A stretch of 64,000 bases of DNA from Membranipora membranacea (lineage: Eukaryota > Bryozoa > Gymnolaemata > Cheilostomatida > Membraniporidae): the NCBI GenBank assembly GCA_914767715.1, contig OU612073.1, positions 9,238,001 to 9,302,000 on the forward strand, read 5' to 3'. Position 1 is the stretch's first letter; each line of letters opens with the position of its first letter. Below the pieces are notes generated by a model. It was not told the DNA's origin. It did not search any database and saw nothing but the letters and a program-made list of their open reading frames with translations. This document shows, piece by piece, positions 44,401 to 58,200 of the stretch. The translations under genes and the position numbers were made by a program.

Positions 44401-47400
44401 GTTCCTGACATTTTTTGTCTTGAACAAAGTCAATACTGTCCCTTCTTTCTTGACCTGTAAACAGAAGGAGAATCGAGCTATTAAAAAGAATGAATGGAAG
44501 TTGTAAGGTTAAAGAGTCATTACCTTATTGGTGTGAATGCACTGATGGCTGAAATCCTTTGAACCAAATAATCGTAAAATGTTAACAAGAATCTTAAATA
44601 CAGAATGAATTTTCAGACTGTTGCTCCAGTGTCTTAGTCTTTTGGTACCCATGTTGAACAAACAGTCATAAATCAAAGGTAATTCAAACCTCAACGAGAA
44701 AACCCAGGGGGTAATAACTGGTGATTTGAAATGGCCTCACCATGAGGTTAGTGTATGTCAGTGTTCTATTGGCTCAAGTCAAGTACAAACGTACCAATAA
44801 AATTATGGTCATTGACAGCAGTATGTATGATCAAAGGTTGAAAAGTAGATACTCAGTGTCGAACCTGATGAACCAAATATGTATCCATTCCATCCGTACA
44901 TATATAACAGAAGAATGAGTTTGTAGCGTACTATTCGCCAAAATCTGTTGCACAACCTCTCAACAAACCCATAAGAGGGTGATGAACTCGTTATGGTTTT
45001 CCGAACATTGATACTAGTACTTAGCTAAGTATAAACTTTTCCCAACAGCCACGATCAAAGGTCATCAAAACTTTCTGCAGAATAAACCTTTGTTAGATAC
45101 CTGATGATCCAAATATGTGTCGATTTCTTTTTCTGCGAGTGGCACTTTGTTAATTTTAGCAGACTTTTTGAAATATTTGTTGGCTGATTTGCTGTCTCCC
45201 ATACTCAGTTTCCACCGTGGAGATTCAGGCATCAGCCTGCAAACATGAAATATATATATAATAATTATAAAAATTGTACAACTCAACTGGACACAATTAA
45301 ATCAGGTTTGTCTTATCTAAAGCGTTCACGAGAGCAGCTTTACAATGATTGATGTGTCCTCTATAGCTTTGCCTGTTGGACATTTTATTAACACCCTATT
45401 TGGAGGAATTGAAATGATAGTAGTTTGGCGCTCAGTATTATTTGGTGTTTTAGTTTGCCCACATGAGGTTATAGTGAATTTATTGTTATTTAATTGATTA
45501 ATTAATTGTTTCATTTCAATATTTAATCCACCAGTTGATGTCACTTAGGAGAGGGAGGACTTTAAACTAGCGCACTCTTATTTCTTGGATGATGACCGGA
45601 TAATGGGAGACCACGAGACAAAACACCCGAATGAATTCCAGATTTACTCGAGAAAACTTTATACTTATCCCATTATATATATGTGCCTAGATTCCTGACT
45701 TAGTTTTTAAGTGAAATTGGTATGTTATTAAGGTGCAAATCAGACCTGCATGGACAGTCTAGCGCATATCAATATGTCACATTAGAAGTGTAGGGCTAGC
45801 TAGGCTAACTTATCAGAAATATGGTATATAAGAGCAGACTTAGTTTTTAAGTGAAGTAAGTAAGCATAAAATTGGCCTACCTAGACAATCTTAAGCATAA
45901 ATTTTACATATTACGATCTACTATATTAGATTAACTCACCAGTAATATGGTATATAGAGAGCATAAACGCAGGCACAACATAACTGGAAATGTCTCCAGT
46001 TAGGCAGGGCATGTGCTATGGCTGTAACCGCCACCCCTCCTGCACTGTACACCACACCGTGTATCATACCAGCCAGGGCTCGGTCCTTATATATCTCTTG
46101 TACTACAAACAGATTATCAACATCAGCATGACTTTGCCTCATGAAAGTGCTCGTTTCTTGTATTGCATATCCGGGAGACTGTGACATCATTAATAACGCA
46201 GAGAATGAGAGTTACCTTCCCTTATGGAAGACACTCTTTCCATCATCAATAATTCATTCAAAGTAGAGCATTGAATCATTTTACTATGCAAATCTGACAC
46301 AACTTTATCATAAGTAACTGCCTGGCTATAACATGCTTTTGTCTTTTGGTAGTCTTTAACAATCATAGCATGAACTCTATATCACAAAATGTCTCAGAGG
46401 AAATTTATCAGCTCAATTATTTATGTGAGGCTGACAGCAAGATGTCAAAACAGGGTTAAATTCGTATGACATATTGGCGAGTAGGCATCAGTGCTTCTTT
46501 TTTAAATTCTCAGGAAGGTCATTCAAATGATAACATATAATTACGTAGGTTTGACTAGATCAACCTCGGACTTCCAGGCATATATTGCATTATGGGAAAC
46601 TTGTCCTGCACTATTTTTTGGCCTTAAAACTTACCATAGACGAACCCAGCGTTTCTAGCACCAGCTGTAAAAATACCTAATATGAGTCTCGTGACTATCA
46701 ACATCTCCAAGTTAACAGAGAAGCTAGCAGCAACACCAGCGGCTATCATTGATAGGTTAGATATGAGTAACATCTTACTTCTACCGAACCTGAAAATTAT
46801 CCAGAAGGCACCGTGAAACCTCGTTATCTAGAGCAGCACAGAAAATTTCCCTTAAATCTTTTGAATCTGAGGGATTGTTTTCAAGTTGTGTTGCTCATTC
46901 AGAGTGCCACAATAAGATTAAGAACCTTTAAACTGATGGTGCTAAGTTCAAGCCTTCATGTTTAGAACATTGCTCTTTGTTATCCTTGTGTTCCACTATG
47001 GCTCGCATCAACCAATTCAAACCTAGACCAAGGTTGGTCCATTTGTCTGCGTTCCGAGTTGCTCCCTTCCACTGGACACACTGCAGGCAAAAAGTTACCC
47101 AATGTGTTGGATCTTATTGACTGAACAGCCGATCATATCACAGCCAACACATTGGCTAGCAAAAAGCCTGCGGTGTGACCCGTGGAAGGGGAGCAACTGG
47201 AAGGCAGGCAAACTGGATCAAACTTGATCTAATTCAAACCCAATACTAAGCAGAATCAATCGGGAAAACCAGCAGAAAAGCCCAAAAATAGAAACAACTT
47301 GGCTAATATCATATTATAGGCTATCTAGTTTTACTAGTCCAATCTGGTTACAACCAGTCTAGACTAATTAATGGTAAAGCGCCAATTATCAACTCTTCGG

Positions 47401-50256
47401 ATAGCAGCGACTAAATCCTTGTTCCAATTCTGCGCGGCGAAAGCCGGTCGGAGCATAACTGGGGGTCCAACGAACCCCAGTAGTCATTGGGTGCTGTTGA
47501 TTGGTAATCGTAAACGTCCTAAGAACCATGACAGACCACACAGCATTGTGTGACAGGCAACAACAAATAAAAGTAAATAGTAACATACGTAAAACAATGG
47601 ATAACTTTAAAATTGACTTTAATTTGTTATTTGTTTTGAGAACATACCTGTCAGAGAGATCAGCCAGCAGAATACATCCTATAAGAAATCCTACCATATA
47701 CATCGAGTTAGCCAGTGATATCAGCCATTTACCAGAGCAGCTGTTCAGGTCCCACTGAAAATAAAAATAAACAATCACTTTTATTCATTTTGGTAAAGGT
47801 AGCAGTAGTGGTCACTACTATTTAGCAATATATTTTCCTGTTCAGACATCCGAGCCTCATGGGATTGTCAGAAGGAGGGTAAATGTCTGTCGGTTGTTTA
47901 TGTGTGCGTTCAATAATGGTCGGATAAATGTCGTAGCGTAAATTGACGTGAGAGTTGCAGGTGGTGCCTTTATATCCGGCTACACATAAACATAATAACA
48001 GAAATCAGTCATCAATTGCTCTACCGGCCATAACGCGATGCCGTTTTAACTTCGTAAAATTTGAAGCCGAGTGACATAGTTATTTTTTCCCAGAAACTTT
48101 AGACATGCTCTTCAATATATCAAAGAAAATGCATCGAATATTCACACCTGTGGATATGAAATTTGTTGTGCCAAAAAGCAGAATTTCTAGTTTCTAATGT
48201 TACGGGCATGGGCAAGTCAATGAGCAAATATACTTTTCATAGAATCGAAAAACGAGCATCTTATTGTTTGCCCAATTTCCATGAAACATATTAGAAAGAA
48301 AGACTGGTTTTTTATTGTCTGCTTGATATTTGATACACTCCAAACGTTTTCCTTATTTATCAGCTATTCGCTAAGGTTACCATTTGGAGTTGGCCTTAGT
48401 TTTACCCTTCATATAAAATGCAATACCTCTGACATGATGGTGAGGGTGAATTCTGATTGGTCATAATCCCAGCTGTCACATTTTGTTTTCTCTTCCAGAG
48501 TAACATTTGTACCATTGCCATAATATGCCACCTTGTCGTAGGTACATGTGTCTGCAAAATACACAAAGTACATATTTAAATTCTAATAAGTATTTTATTA
48601 TTTATTATTTATTTATTTATAGAGGTTGGCTTGAAAGTATACAAATAACAGATAGTTAAAGGCAACTTGTTAGCCTAGAGAAGTAAATTATGCTTGTTTG
48701 GGGGTGAGTAAATGTCAACAAGAAATAAATTTCACTACTTCTAGCATGTGCAAAAAGGCAAAGTTTTCCTCTTGCTCTGATGTACTGTGATTTGTACACA
48801 GTGATGACAACAGCCAGATGGAGATTACGATAAAAAACATGGACGACCATATGAATCTCAAGGAAAGTCTGTAACTGATCAACACATAATTCATCACATA
48901 TTGTGCCCTGCCATCATTTTGGCACCCTCAAAGTTGTTCCTTAACTCCTTGGATGAATTGGGCAATTAGAGATTTAATCCCTAGGCTGGTCACACCCCAC
49001 CAAACCATATCTTGTCTAGTCTTATGTGGGGGGAGGGTGGTGGTATGAGACCGTACTCTTCAGAGAACAGGTGATTGACACATTTTGATTATTACTTGTA
49101 AAACACATCCTTGATGTTAGAAGGATTAATCCATTGGGACGAGGGCTGGAATTGAACCTAACACCTCTCGCATTATAGCCAATGGATGTGATCATGTGCG
49201 CTATCTCAAGCTCCACACCAAACCATTTGGATCTCTAATAGGAGTAAACAACTCCCACAACTCAACTGTATCTTAAGACTAACCAGGGACTAACTAACTA
49301 TATCTGCTCTTTGAGCAAAGTAACCGACCTGGTATATACACGATAGTGACAGACTGATTATCCGTAGTGTTAGCAGGCACTGTACATGTATGCTTCTGAT
49401 TGGCTCCTATGAATATCATTCCGTTGTTGTTGAATACAGTCGACCAAGTGACAAAAGTCAGCAGAACTGAAAACAGATAGAATCTCAATTATCAACCAAA
49501 AGTGAACCATGTGTAAAGACAAATTTTGCTGTCTGTTGGCTGGTTTTGAAAACATATATCAAACTTACTCCATTATAAATTAACATTTTTAGCGACATAA
49601 AAATGGGTTTCAAGAGGACTTAAAGTTACCACATCCTCTTTTTTTATCTACACAAGTGCATGTTTAGGACCTAGCAGGTTTAGATGAAAGATGAGATTAG
49701 CATTATCTGCTTTGCTCATTGTTATTCTTTGGATACAGACACCCTTGTTAAGGTGTAATTATCCAAGTATCAAACCATTCTGTGGTCTTCCTGCTTCTGA
49801 TCATGATATGATATCTAAATTATTGCTGAGGAAAAATTTGTATAAATACTTGCAATTTCATTATGGATAAAAGTTCTAAATCCTCAAATCAATTTCAGTT
49901 GGATTATGAATCATAGTACTAATAATTACCCTGTTAGATCTCAGCCTCAAATGAATTATAATTCAATCCAAATACAAATTTTCTTGTCATCGACAAAATT
50001 TTCTAGAATTTCTATTTGTACGCTGTAACTTACTGAATATGAAGATTTGATATCTCCCGCTGCCGTATTTATTCAGCGCTTCATCATAAGACAATCTCTC
50101 CACCCCCTCATCAACCTTGCCGGACGCTTTATCTTCAAGGTCGTCCATCTCCATGTCTCCGTTCTCAAACTTCATGCCGACGTTTTCAAACTTGGCGCTG
50201 CCATCTTCAACGGCAACATCCATGTCTAAATCTGTCCGAGACTCTGATGTAGGCAT
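41475..50256 (-). CDS. SLC22-type organic ion transporter, paralogue A, 12 exons (575 aa)
   Basis: Exons are 50256-50034, 49466-49329, 48551-48427, 47754-47648, 46789-46635, 46102-45940, 45236-45101, 44454-44331, 43771-43604, 42677-42496, 41947-41830 and 41563-41475, totalling 576 codons with the stop. It is a major-facilitator transporter of the organic cation/anion (SLC22) family in the plasma membrane. Visible features: TM1 followed by a large extracellular loop with cysteines and NGTNVT/NTTDN glycosylation sites; GCILLADLSDR|FGRSK (the TM2-3 G-x-L-x-D-R-x-GR loop); MPESPRWKLS (after TM6); EIYPTTARVTALG; and MPETKGK (after TM12). The N-terminus is an acidic 70-residue extension starting MPTSESRTDLDMD; the C-terminus has FYCCGKRESES. 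Substrate is not predictable. The neighbour at 52225-58496 is its tandem duplicate. Confidence 0.93.
42364..42473. repeat. Near-perfect hairpin (inverted repeat) in an SLC22-A intron
   Basis: Arms of about 50 bp share GGGTCAAAATCCATGTTAAA and AGTGTAAAAGCTG, separated by an 11-bp loop. Outer ends read TAGTC...GACTA. It lies between exons 10 and 11. No target duplication was found. Confidence 0.85.
47024..47231. mobile_element. Foldback element with TAG...CTA ends and 9-bp target duplication (208 bp)
   Basis: The left arm starts TAGACCAAGGTTGGTCC and the right end is GGATCAAACTTGATCTA. The arms pair over about 80 bp with mismatches (shared GTTGCTCC-CTTCCAC and CCAATGTGTTGG). The 9-bp repeat ATTCAAACC flanks it exactly (47015-47023, 47232-47240). 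It lies between SLC22-A exons 4 and 5. The 9-bp duplication is typical of Mutator-like elements. Confidence 0.8.
49130..49215 (-). repeat. tRNA-derived SINE-like sequence in an SLC22-A intron
   Basis: Minus strand reads GGAGCTTGAGATAGCGCACATG, then GGTTCAATTCC (B box, 49148-49158) about 50 nt on. The spacing is that of a tRNA promoter but the acceptor stem does not pair, so a SINE head rather than a tRNA gene. Confidence 0.5.
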
Positions 50257-50259
50257 TGT

Positions 50260-52220
50260 GATGAGTAAAATAGCCAGGCGTTAGATCATTGATTGGTATT
50301 ATTTGTCTGCAAGGGAAATTGAAACCAATAAAAATCATTTATTGTAATACTCTAGCCATCAACTAGGTCAAGGCTGGAGGCATTTTAAATGAGTAGGCAG
50401 CGTTATTTAAGCTGCCTATCAATTAATCGTAAATCTAATAACCTAATTTTAGGGCATTGTTAACAAGGTTATAGAATACCCTTGTGCTCATAATCAAAAA
50501 GAGAGTAGGATCAGTTCATTCAAGATAATAAAACAGTCGCACAACTTTTTACCGTGCTCCGAGCTCTGCGAACGAACCTTGTACATTTATCTTTATATAT
50601 ATACTCGGAATATGACGGGTTAAGAGCTAGAGAAATGAACACATAAGGCATTTGAGAATCATTTACCAGCGAATTCTAAATATGTATCCAGCAGAAAAAA
50701 GAAATTAGTTCTTAGAAAAGCCCATCAAGCCTCAGCCTGTGTTCTTTCTTATTTTAATGTACGGGGCACCAGTCAGTGCTCCCCTTAAATACTGAGGCTA
50801 ACCACGCTCAAATTTGGCACACGCATTGATATTGACACCAAAGCGTTTAATATGGGTTCTGATTGCAAAACATTCAGAGAGAAAATTTTCATTTTTTCAA
50901 CTTGATGTAATTTTGAATTCAAAAAATCATTCTTATGACCACCCTTGAACAATGCTGCTGTAATTACAGAAAAAATCCCAGTTTTAGGAAAAAATCATAG
51001 TAGAGAGTTTGTTGATGCACCCCATGTTGCGCATTTAGGCATTTAGTCCAATCCATTACTCTGGTGTTGTGAGGCGTGTGGCAGGTTCGGTATGGGACAT
51101 ATCTTACAGCACTCCTGCAGCCCCTGCAGCGCAAACAACAATGCTGTAATGGCCTTGAGTGCTGTAAGACATGTCCATACAGCACCCGCCACACATCTTA
51201 CAACACCTGTCGCCAGCTACGGATTTTAGCTTCTTTAACTTCTCAGCTTTTAGCCCTTTCAGAACAGCATAAGTTTTCGTAAAGGTCACAAAATTCTGCA
51301 GAGAAAATAATGAATGATGAATTAGGAACAACTTACCAGAGCGATATTGGTGCACCAAAAGACATTGGGACATTGGGACATTGGATATGCCGAGTTATAG
51401 ACCACTTTAGATTACCTTATCTATTATTTGATCCGGATAAGCTCTAGCCTGAGATAACACCGGGTGCAAGATGTTTCGGATGACGATATTTCATATTTGT
51501 ATATTATTCATAATATATTAAATATCAAAATGACACTGGATACTGTATGCAAATTTTCGTCTGAGGTCTTAGACTTTTTTGAGATCTCGACAAACACAAA
51601 TCGTCACAACACCTCTCCAAAAATTGTTACCACGTCATAATTGTGTTGTCAAATCAAACAAAACCCTTAACAATGGGAATATATTTGAGGATCACATACT
51701 ACTGTAATGGAAGCTCATTCCCCTGAAATCGCAATCTATGAGTTTCACTTAATCTTTGATAAAATTACATAATTAGCATATCAGAGGCTCTAGTATTTTT
51801 ATCATCATGCTCCTAGTTTATGGTTTGTGTCATCAAGCTGTTGGCAGAAAGGATTTTGGTGTTTTACCACTCAACAAAAACTAAATATTAGATCTCAGTC
51901 ACTGACCTAAAGGATGAGACAACAATACTGTCACCTTAATTACTGAACCAACGGAAGCGGGGAGATGGGAGACCCAGCCTCCCCTTTAAAAAAAATATAT
52001 TGGGTACTGCAGCTGTGCCTGTTACCAGTGCGGTTATTGCAGATTTGCAAGGGAAGAAGCCATCAATGTTTTGGAATAACATTAGGAAATAGTTGGAAGT
52101 TGTCTTTTATTATCCCCCTCTCGCAGAGGAACTCGGAGCTGTCTATGACTCTATATCCTCAAAACCTATAGAGTCTTTTGGAGGTCTATGAAATGTGAGG
52201 TGGCATTAGTTGATGCAGAG
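50260..52220. other. Spacer between the two SLC22 genes
   Basis: Holds the promoter of paralogue A and the 3' flank of paralogue B. Apart from the inverted repeat at 51063-51207 no feature is supported. 'ctttatatatatactcgg' near 50590 may be a TATA region for paralogue A. Confidence 0.4.
51063..51207. repeat. Imperfect inverted repeat (foldback element)
   Basis: The arm GGTGTTGTGAGGCGTGTGGC...ACATATCTTACAGCACT pairs with AGTGCTGTAAGACATGTCC...GCCACACATCTTACAACACC, about 50 bp each, around a 40-bp centre with GCAGCCCCTGCAGCGC. No clear target duplication. Confidence 0.75.
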
Positions 52221-52224
52221 CTCT

Positions 52225-55200
52225 CTATCTGTTCGATGCATAGTACATATCTGGAACATCGTTGTCATTGTTTCGCTTTCCACAGCAGAAAAATGGCGAT
52301 AATGGCGACTCATTCTCAACTTCTACAAACAGGGAAGATCATCTCATCAAAACAATGAAACTTTGTAGACTTACACACAGTTGATTCAAATCTATAAGTT
52401 CATAAACTTAGGTGATTATTGAGAGATTGGGCTGCTGCTATCCTAATACACTTTGAACTTTGTGCGCACATTGTGAAGAATAGTTGAGTTCTACCCAGCA
52501 TGCATTGCATGGTAATGAGGTTTATTCACAGGAGAAGCCAAAGTCTGAAACAAGCTACTACATTGCGCCATGAACAGTATTAAAATAAAATCAGTTCAAG
52601 TTGAACCTATAGGAATGGTCCAACAGATGGCATTTTCCATAAGATATTACTATTATTTACTTACGATCCAATGAATCTGGAATTGTCTTATCTTTAGTTT
52701 CAGGTAGTTTGATAGTAGTGATGCCAGCAACCAAAGCGACAGCTCCGAATATAATATAAGGCATGTTTGGCCAGTAGTCATTCTAAAAGTAATCAAAAAC
52801 GGTATGACAGGTTCATACTTCTCAGCAATCTTTGTCATATTTATCACTAAATGGTCCAAAGCAAAACTTATTGAAAATTTTGTTTGTCTCTTGTTTCTTG
52901 TTTTTCTCTGTCATTTGTGGTCTATATACCTTTGAAAGTGATAATTTCTGCACCAATATGAGTAGTTTGATATATATATAGTTACCAGATTACATTGTGT
53001 AGATCTGTACCAAGACATCATGACCAATTTTAGAGCTGTTAATGGATGTGATTGCACATACCTTTAGAAGAATGGTATGGGTTTAGTCTTCGAAAAACAA
53101 ACCAATGACAAATAAAAAATTCATTCAACTCTCTACGTTAACTTACAGTCAGCACAACATAAGGAGCTAAAGCACCTGCTGCACGGGCCAATGCAGATCC
53201 CATACCAAGAGCTGTGACACGGGCTGTCGTCGGATATATCTCAGCTGTCACTACATATATCATCTCAAAGTTTGTCTCAATGAACAGCTTACCTATCATA
53301 CAGAACACTATCACTCCAGAAGTAATACCTATGATAACAAGGTATTGAAAAATGGTTAGTTTAGTAATTTTGAGCTGGCCATGTATAAAGGGAGCATACA
53401 TAATTCATATTTGGCAGGTGTCTTGTTGTATTGTGGTAACACTAAACTGAATTCTGATTTTAATCAAACTACAGGGAAAGGAAGAATATTTTAACAACTT
53501 GAATGCAGTGTTTATGATTCTAGGAAGCTGAACTAATGAAAGGAGTTCATTGGATGGATGGATGAAACAAATCATATATGAATGGGGAAATAAAAAAGAT
53601 GTAAGCAGTTTGCTGCCCATGACATGTGAGCAGACAACTTATCTTTAAACTAAAGATATTCTTTACATCTAATTTTCTAGTCACAATGCACTGTTTGATG
53701 TTAAATGTCACAATAAGGGACTTGAGTTTTGATAAGACCTATAGCAGCATGTGATCCATATAAAGCCACCTAATGAGCAATTTCCCAAAAATCAGTATCT
53801 AATCCATTAGCATAAAAAATTGAATAGAAAACTAATATGTTTGTGATCTAATCTTACCGTATTCTGCAAAGGGAAGTACGGCTAGGGAAACTGCACATGC
53901 TACCAAGAAGGCACTAGAGATTGCATTCCTTCTCCCAATTTTGAGATACCACACCCCCAAAAACTCCAATAATCCAGTGATTTGCAGCAAATAATTGTTG
54001 ACGAATATATTCCCAGCGATATTACCTGGAAAAAAAAGAAAAATCGCGTCAACATCTTCAGCATTTTACTCAGTGCTATACTCAATGCAGCAATGTGAGA
54101 CCTTATGTTGAAGGATGGTGACAAGCAAGGGTGAAGGCATTTATATTTACATTACTATTTCATCAATCATCTGAAGATGTTCTCCCTGACATGCAAAAAA
54201 ATAACAAAAAGAAAACCAACCAAAATAAAATCAAGGGAATAATACTCTATTCAATGAGAACAAATGGTTTGACAATTCATATTGAAATTTAGTATGTACC
54301 CTCAGGTTGTAGAGAATAAACCTCACCAACATTGAAGTTCATGCCGAAGAATACTATTGAGACGCTGAACCAGGCAACACAAACTATGAGTGATTTGTTC
54401 CTGACATTTGTTGTCTTGAACAAAGTAAGAACTGTCCCTTCTTTCCTCACCTGTAAATGAAAGGAATAAAAATTAAGTCAAAATATCCTTCACGTTTACA
54501 AGGGGAAAAAAATAAAGTCCCCACAGATTGTGTCACCTGATATATTGATTTTCTCTCCTACCGCAACAACACATGATATGCATCTTTACCTTTTTTCAAA
54601 TCTTTAGGCCAAACTACAAACTAAATAGCATTACCTGATGCTCAAGATATGTGTCTATTTCCTTCTCCGCCATTGGAACTTGGTTCAATTTTGCTGACTT
54701 TTTGAAATATTTGTTAGCATCCTTGCTGTGTCCCATACTCAATCTCCACCGAGGGGATTCCGGCATAATCCTACCAATGTTGGGATATATAAGATTATAT
54801 TTTCATTTAATTAAAACCAGTGAATTTCAATTTAAAGCAGGACTGTCTTGAACCTTAATGATATTGTCTTGTACTAACTACTCTTGAAGGGTTAGAGGGT
54901 TTCAAAGCAGGATGCAATAAGTAAATCCTGGAACAATGCCATGACTCAGAATTTTTTATATACCCCTAGATATTAAAAACACAACAAAGTCTGTGGACCA
55001 TGAAAGACTCAACAATAAAAATCACAGATTACTGAAATTAAAACCTACCAAAACTATTTGACAAATTAAAAGGGTTTCAAAAACTTTGAGTAAACCTGAA
55101 AAACATCTTCTTGTGTTATTATTGAGTACTGTATTTTAACATCTTTAACTCATTAAAACGTTTAACTTAGACATCCAATAGTGCACATGACTGTTCCAGT

Positions 55201-58200
55201 GCCTAGCCAGACTATTTTGAGAGTCTCTGAAAATTTGGATTGCAGGCATTCAAATATGTGACTAATCAAGGAGGATGTGCAACAATACCAGCTGACCGAG
55301 TTCAACAAATTATTAGAGAAGGAGTTGAGTTTTGCCTCTGATAAGGCTATAATGTGATCAAGAAATAAAACCAGAACCCCTTGTATTTTGTCACACTATT
55401 GCCTATGCATCTGCTATCAACTGTCCTGTATCACTAGAAAGGATCAATGGTCTCCTGTCCAATAAATACTATCAGTAAGTATATCTTTGTGTAGTTTAAG
55501 TGCTAAAACTCTATATTTGGGTTGTTGGAGTGCTGCTAATGGAAATCCGGGCAGAGTTGGAGCACATAAAACAACTCCGTGCACAAATTCAGCTTATCTT
55601 TTTGCAGAGATTATATATCTCCTACGTTCTTCATTGAACATGAAAACAGATTCTCTGACAAGAGTCAATAACACATTAACGCTTTTCCAGTAACAATAGG
55701 AAAATTCTAGTGTCAACTAACCAGTAGAATGGAATGTAAAGAGCGTAGACACAGGCACAGCAGAGCTGGAAATGTCTCCAGTTAGGCAGGGCGTGTGCTA
55801 TGGCTGTAACCAATACGCCACCAACGCTGTACACCACACCGTGTATCATACCAGCTAAGGCTCGATTCTTGTATATCTCTGACACTAAAAAAGTATGTAA
55901 GTAACGTGTCTCCTTCTTTTGTTTTGGGGGTAAAACAAAAAGTAGCCGTGTGACTGTGAGCAATGATGGGCCTAATGATCTGCCACAAGGACTTACCGTA
56001 GACAAAGCCAGCATTTCTAGCACCAGCTGTAAATATACCTAGTACGAGTCTCATTGCCATCAACATCTCCAGATTAACAGAGAAGCTCGCAGCAACACCA
56101 GCCACTAACATCGCTAGATTAGATATAAGCAAGATCCTACTCCGACCAAACCTACAAAAAAATACAGATGACGGTTTCAGTTCAAGAGCTGGATCAAAGA
56201 TCGTCAGAACACAACGTTGGGCCTAATAAATGTGGGGTTCTTATGAATGTGCAAGGTCTCTGTGAATTAGGGATCTCTATGAATGTGGGTTTTCTATGCT
56301 GTCAAAATGAGTGTCAAATTCGCTGCAGCTATAACATTCAATTGGTATTTTAGCTTATTATGATCGCTGCTAGGATATTCTTGACAGCAGCTGGCATGTC
56401 AATTACCAACAAATGTCAAACTGATCAAGTGATTTTACAAGCTGCATGTGAATTGAGTTGCATTGTGATACATTCTCCACTCCTAAATCTACCTGTCAGC
56501 TAGATCCGCCAGTAGAATACAACCTATGAGAAAGCCAATCATATACATTGAGCTAGCCAGTGATATTAGCCATTTCCCAGAGCAGCTATTTAGGTTCCAC
56601 TGCAAATAAATAAATAGCCGTTTTATAAATTTGAGCCGTGATAGTTTCCATTAATTTTGAATTTTCTAAAATGATTGAATTTGGAATTGGCCAAGGTGTT
56701 AAACCACCATATAAAATACATTACCTCCGACATGATGGTGAGGGTGAATTCTGATTGGTCATAATCCCAGCTGTCACATTTTGTTTTCTCTTCCAGAGTA
56801 ACATTTGTGCCATTGTCATAATATGCCACCTTGTCATATGTACATGTGTCTGCAAAATTGTAATACAAGTAAATAAATAAATAAAATAAAAATTAAAAAT
56901 AGTTTATAACATTTTGTGACTATTATCATTAAAAGTCCGACTGTCGCACATGTTAAATTCAATGGTTTCGTTTATACCGTAATCTCAAAGTTATACAGAG
57001 GAAGAAAACTGCACAATGGTTTTTAAATCCTATCGAATATCTTTCTCATCTATTTGGGTGACAAAGTTTGCAGAATAGGGTAGAATGGCCTCCCTTCCTC
57101 AATGATGGATGGCCAAATGTTAGTCTGATGAACTTTCCCTCGTTCTTTCTCAAATATTATCTCAAAAAATTTCTTACTGCAGCTATACAGTCTCTATTAG
57201 AATTATAAAGTAGGATTTTCCCACATGGCCTGCCAGTTTTTACTGGATCAAAAATTTAACAAGACCCATTTCCATTGGAACTGATTATCATTTTTATCTT
57301 ATTATTTATTCAATTGAAGACATTGAACCATCAAGATCACCACATCCTGGTGTCAGCGATGATTAGGACAATCTCCTTTGCTATACCAGTCTAAGGGCTC
57401 AGACGGATTCAATGCGAGATATTGACATTATTTTTTCTACCAAAAAACCAGAAAATGGGTGTTTGATAACATACTGACTCTCGTGATCTGACTGGGCATG
57501 TAGATCACTGATAAACTAGGTTATCATTACCACAAAGAGAATGTCGTAAGGCTAAGTATGTATCATGCGTGACCTGAATTTGCGCATGTGCAAGAACAAT
57601 GAGTTTAGTCTGGGTTCTGATTGCAATTTTGGTCTGGGGATATAGGACACCGCCTGCATAAATTGCCAGTCAAATTTAGCTAATAGTGACAAAAGAAGAT
57701 AACTCTTTCTAACAATTCCGCACGCATTTGTGAGTGTGCCACCAAAGCAGGTAGCCAATCAGATGGCTTAGGAATTCCGAGACTCAATTTTGCAGAGATC
57801 AGCTCATGCCCAGAGCTGAGCATGCGCAGAATGGTTTGATAATGTAATGCCAGTAACTTGCATTGCAGCCGTCTGAGCACTTAGACTAATGTTTTACCTA
57901 CGTGCGATGTATTTGATAGTGACAGTCTGGTTGTCACTCCAGTCAGCAGGTACATGACAGATGTGATTCTGATTTGCTCCAATAAATATCATGCCATTGT
58001 TGTTGAATACACACGAAAAGGTCACAGTCGACAGCAGAACTGGAAATTATAGATAAATTATAGCTATGAAATTTATTGCAGGAGTAACCATAGATGAGTA
58101 TAGGCTTAAAAAAAGTTAAGTGTGTAGGGCTCTACTCCAGTCCTAGTTTAAGTGCTCAAACGGTGCAAGATGCTGGTAGAGGCATTTCATTGTCAACCAC

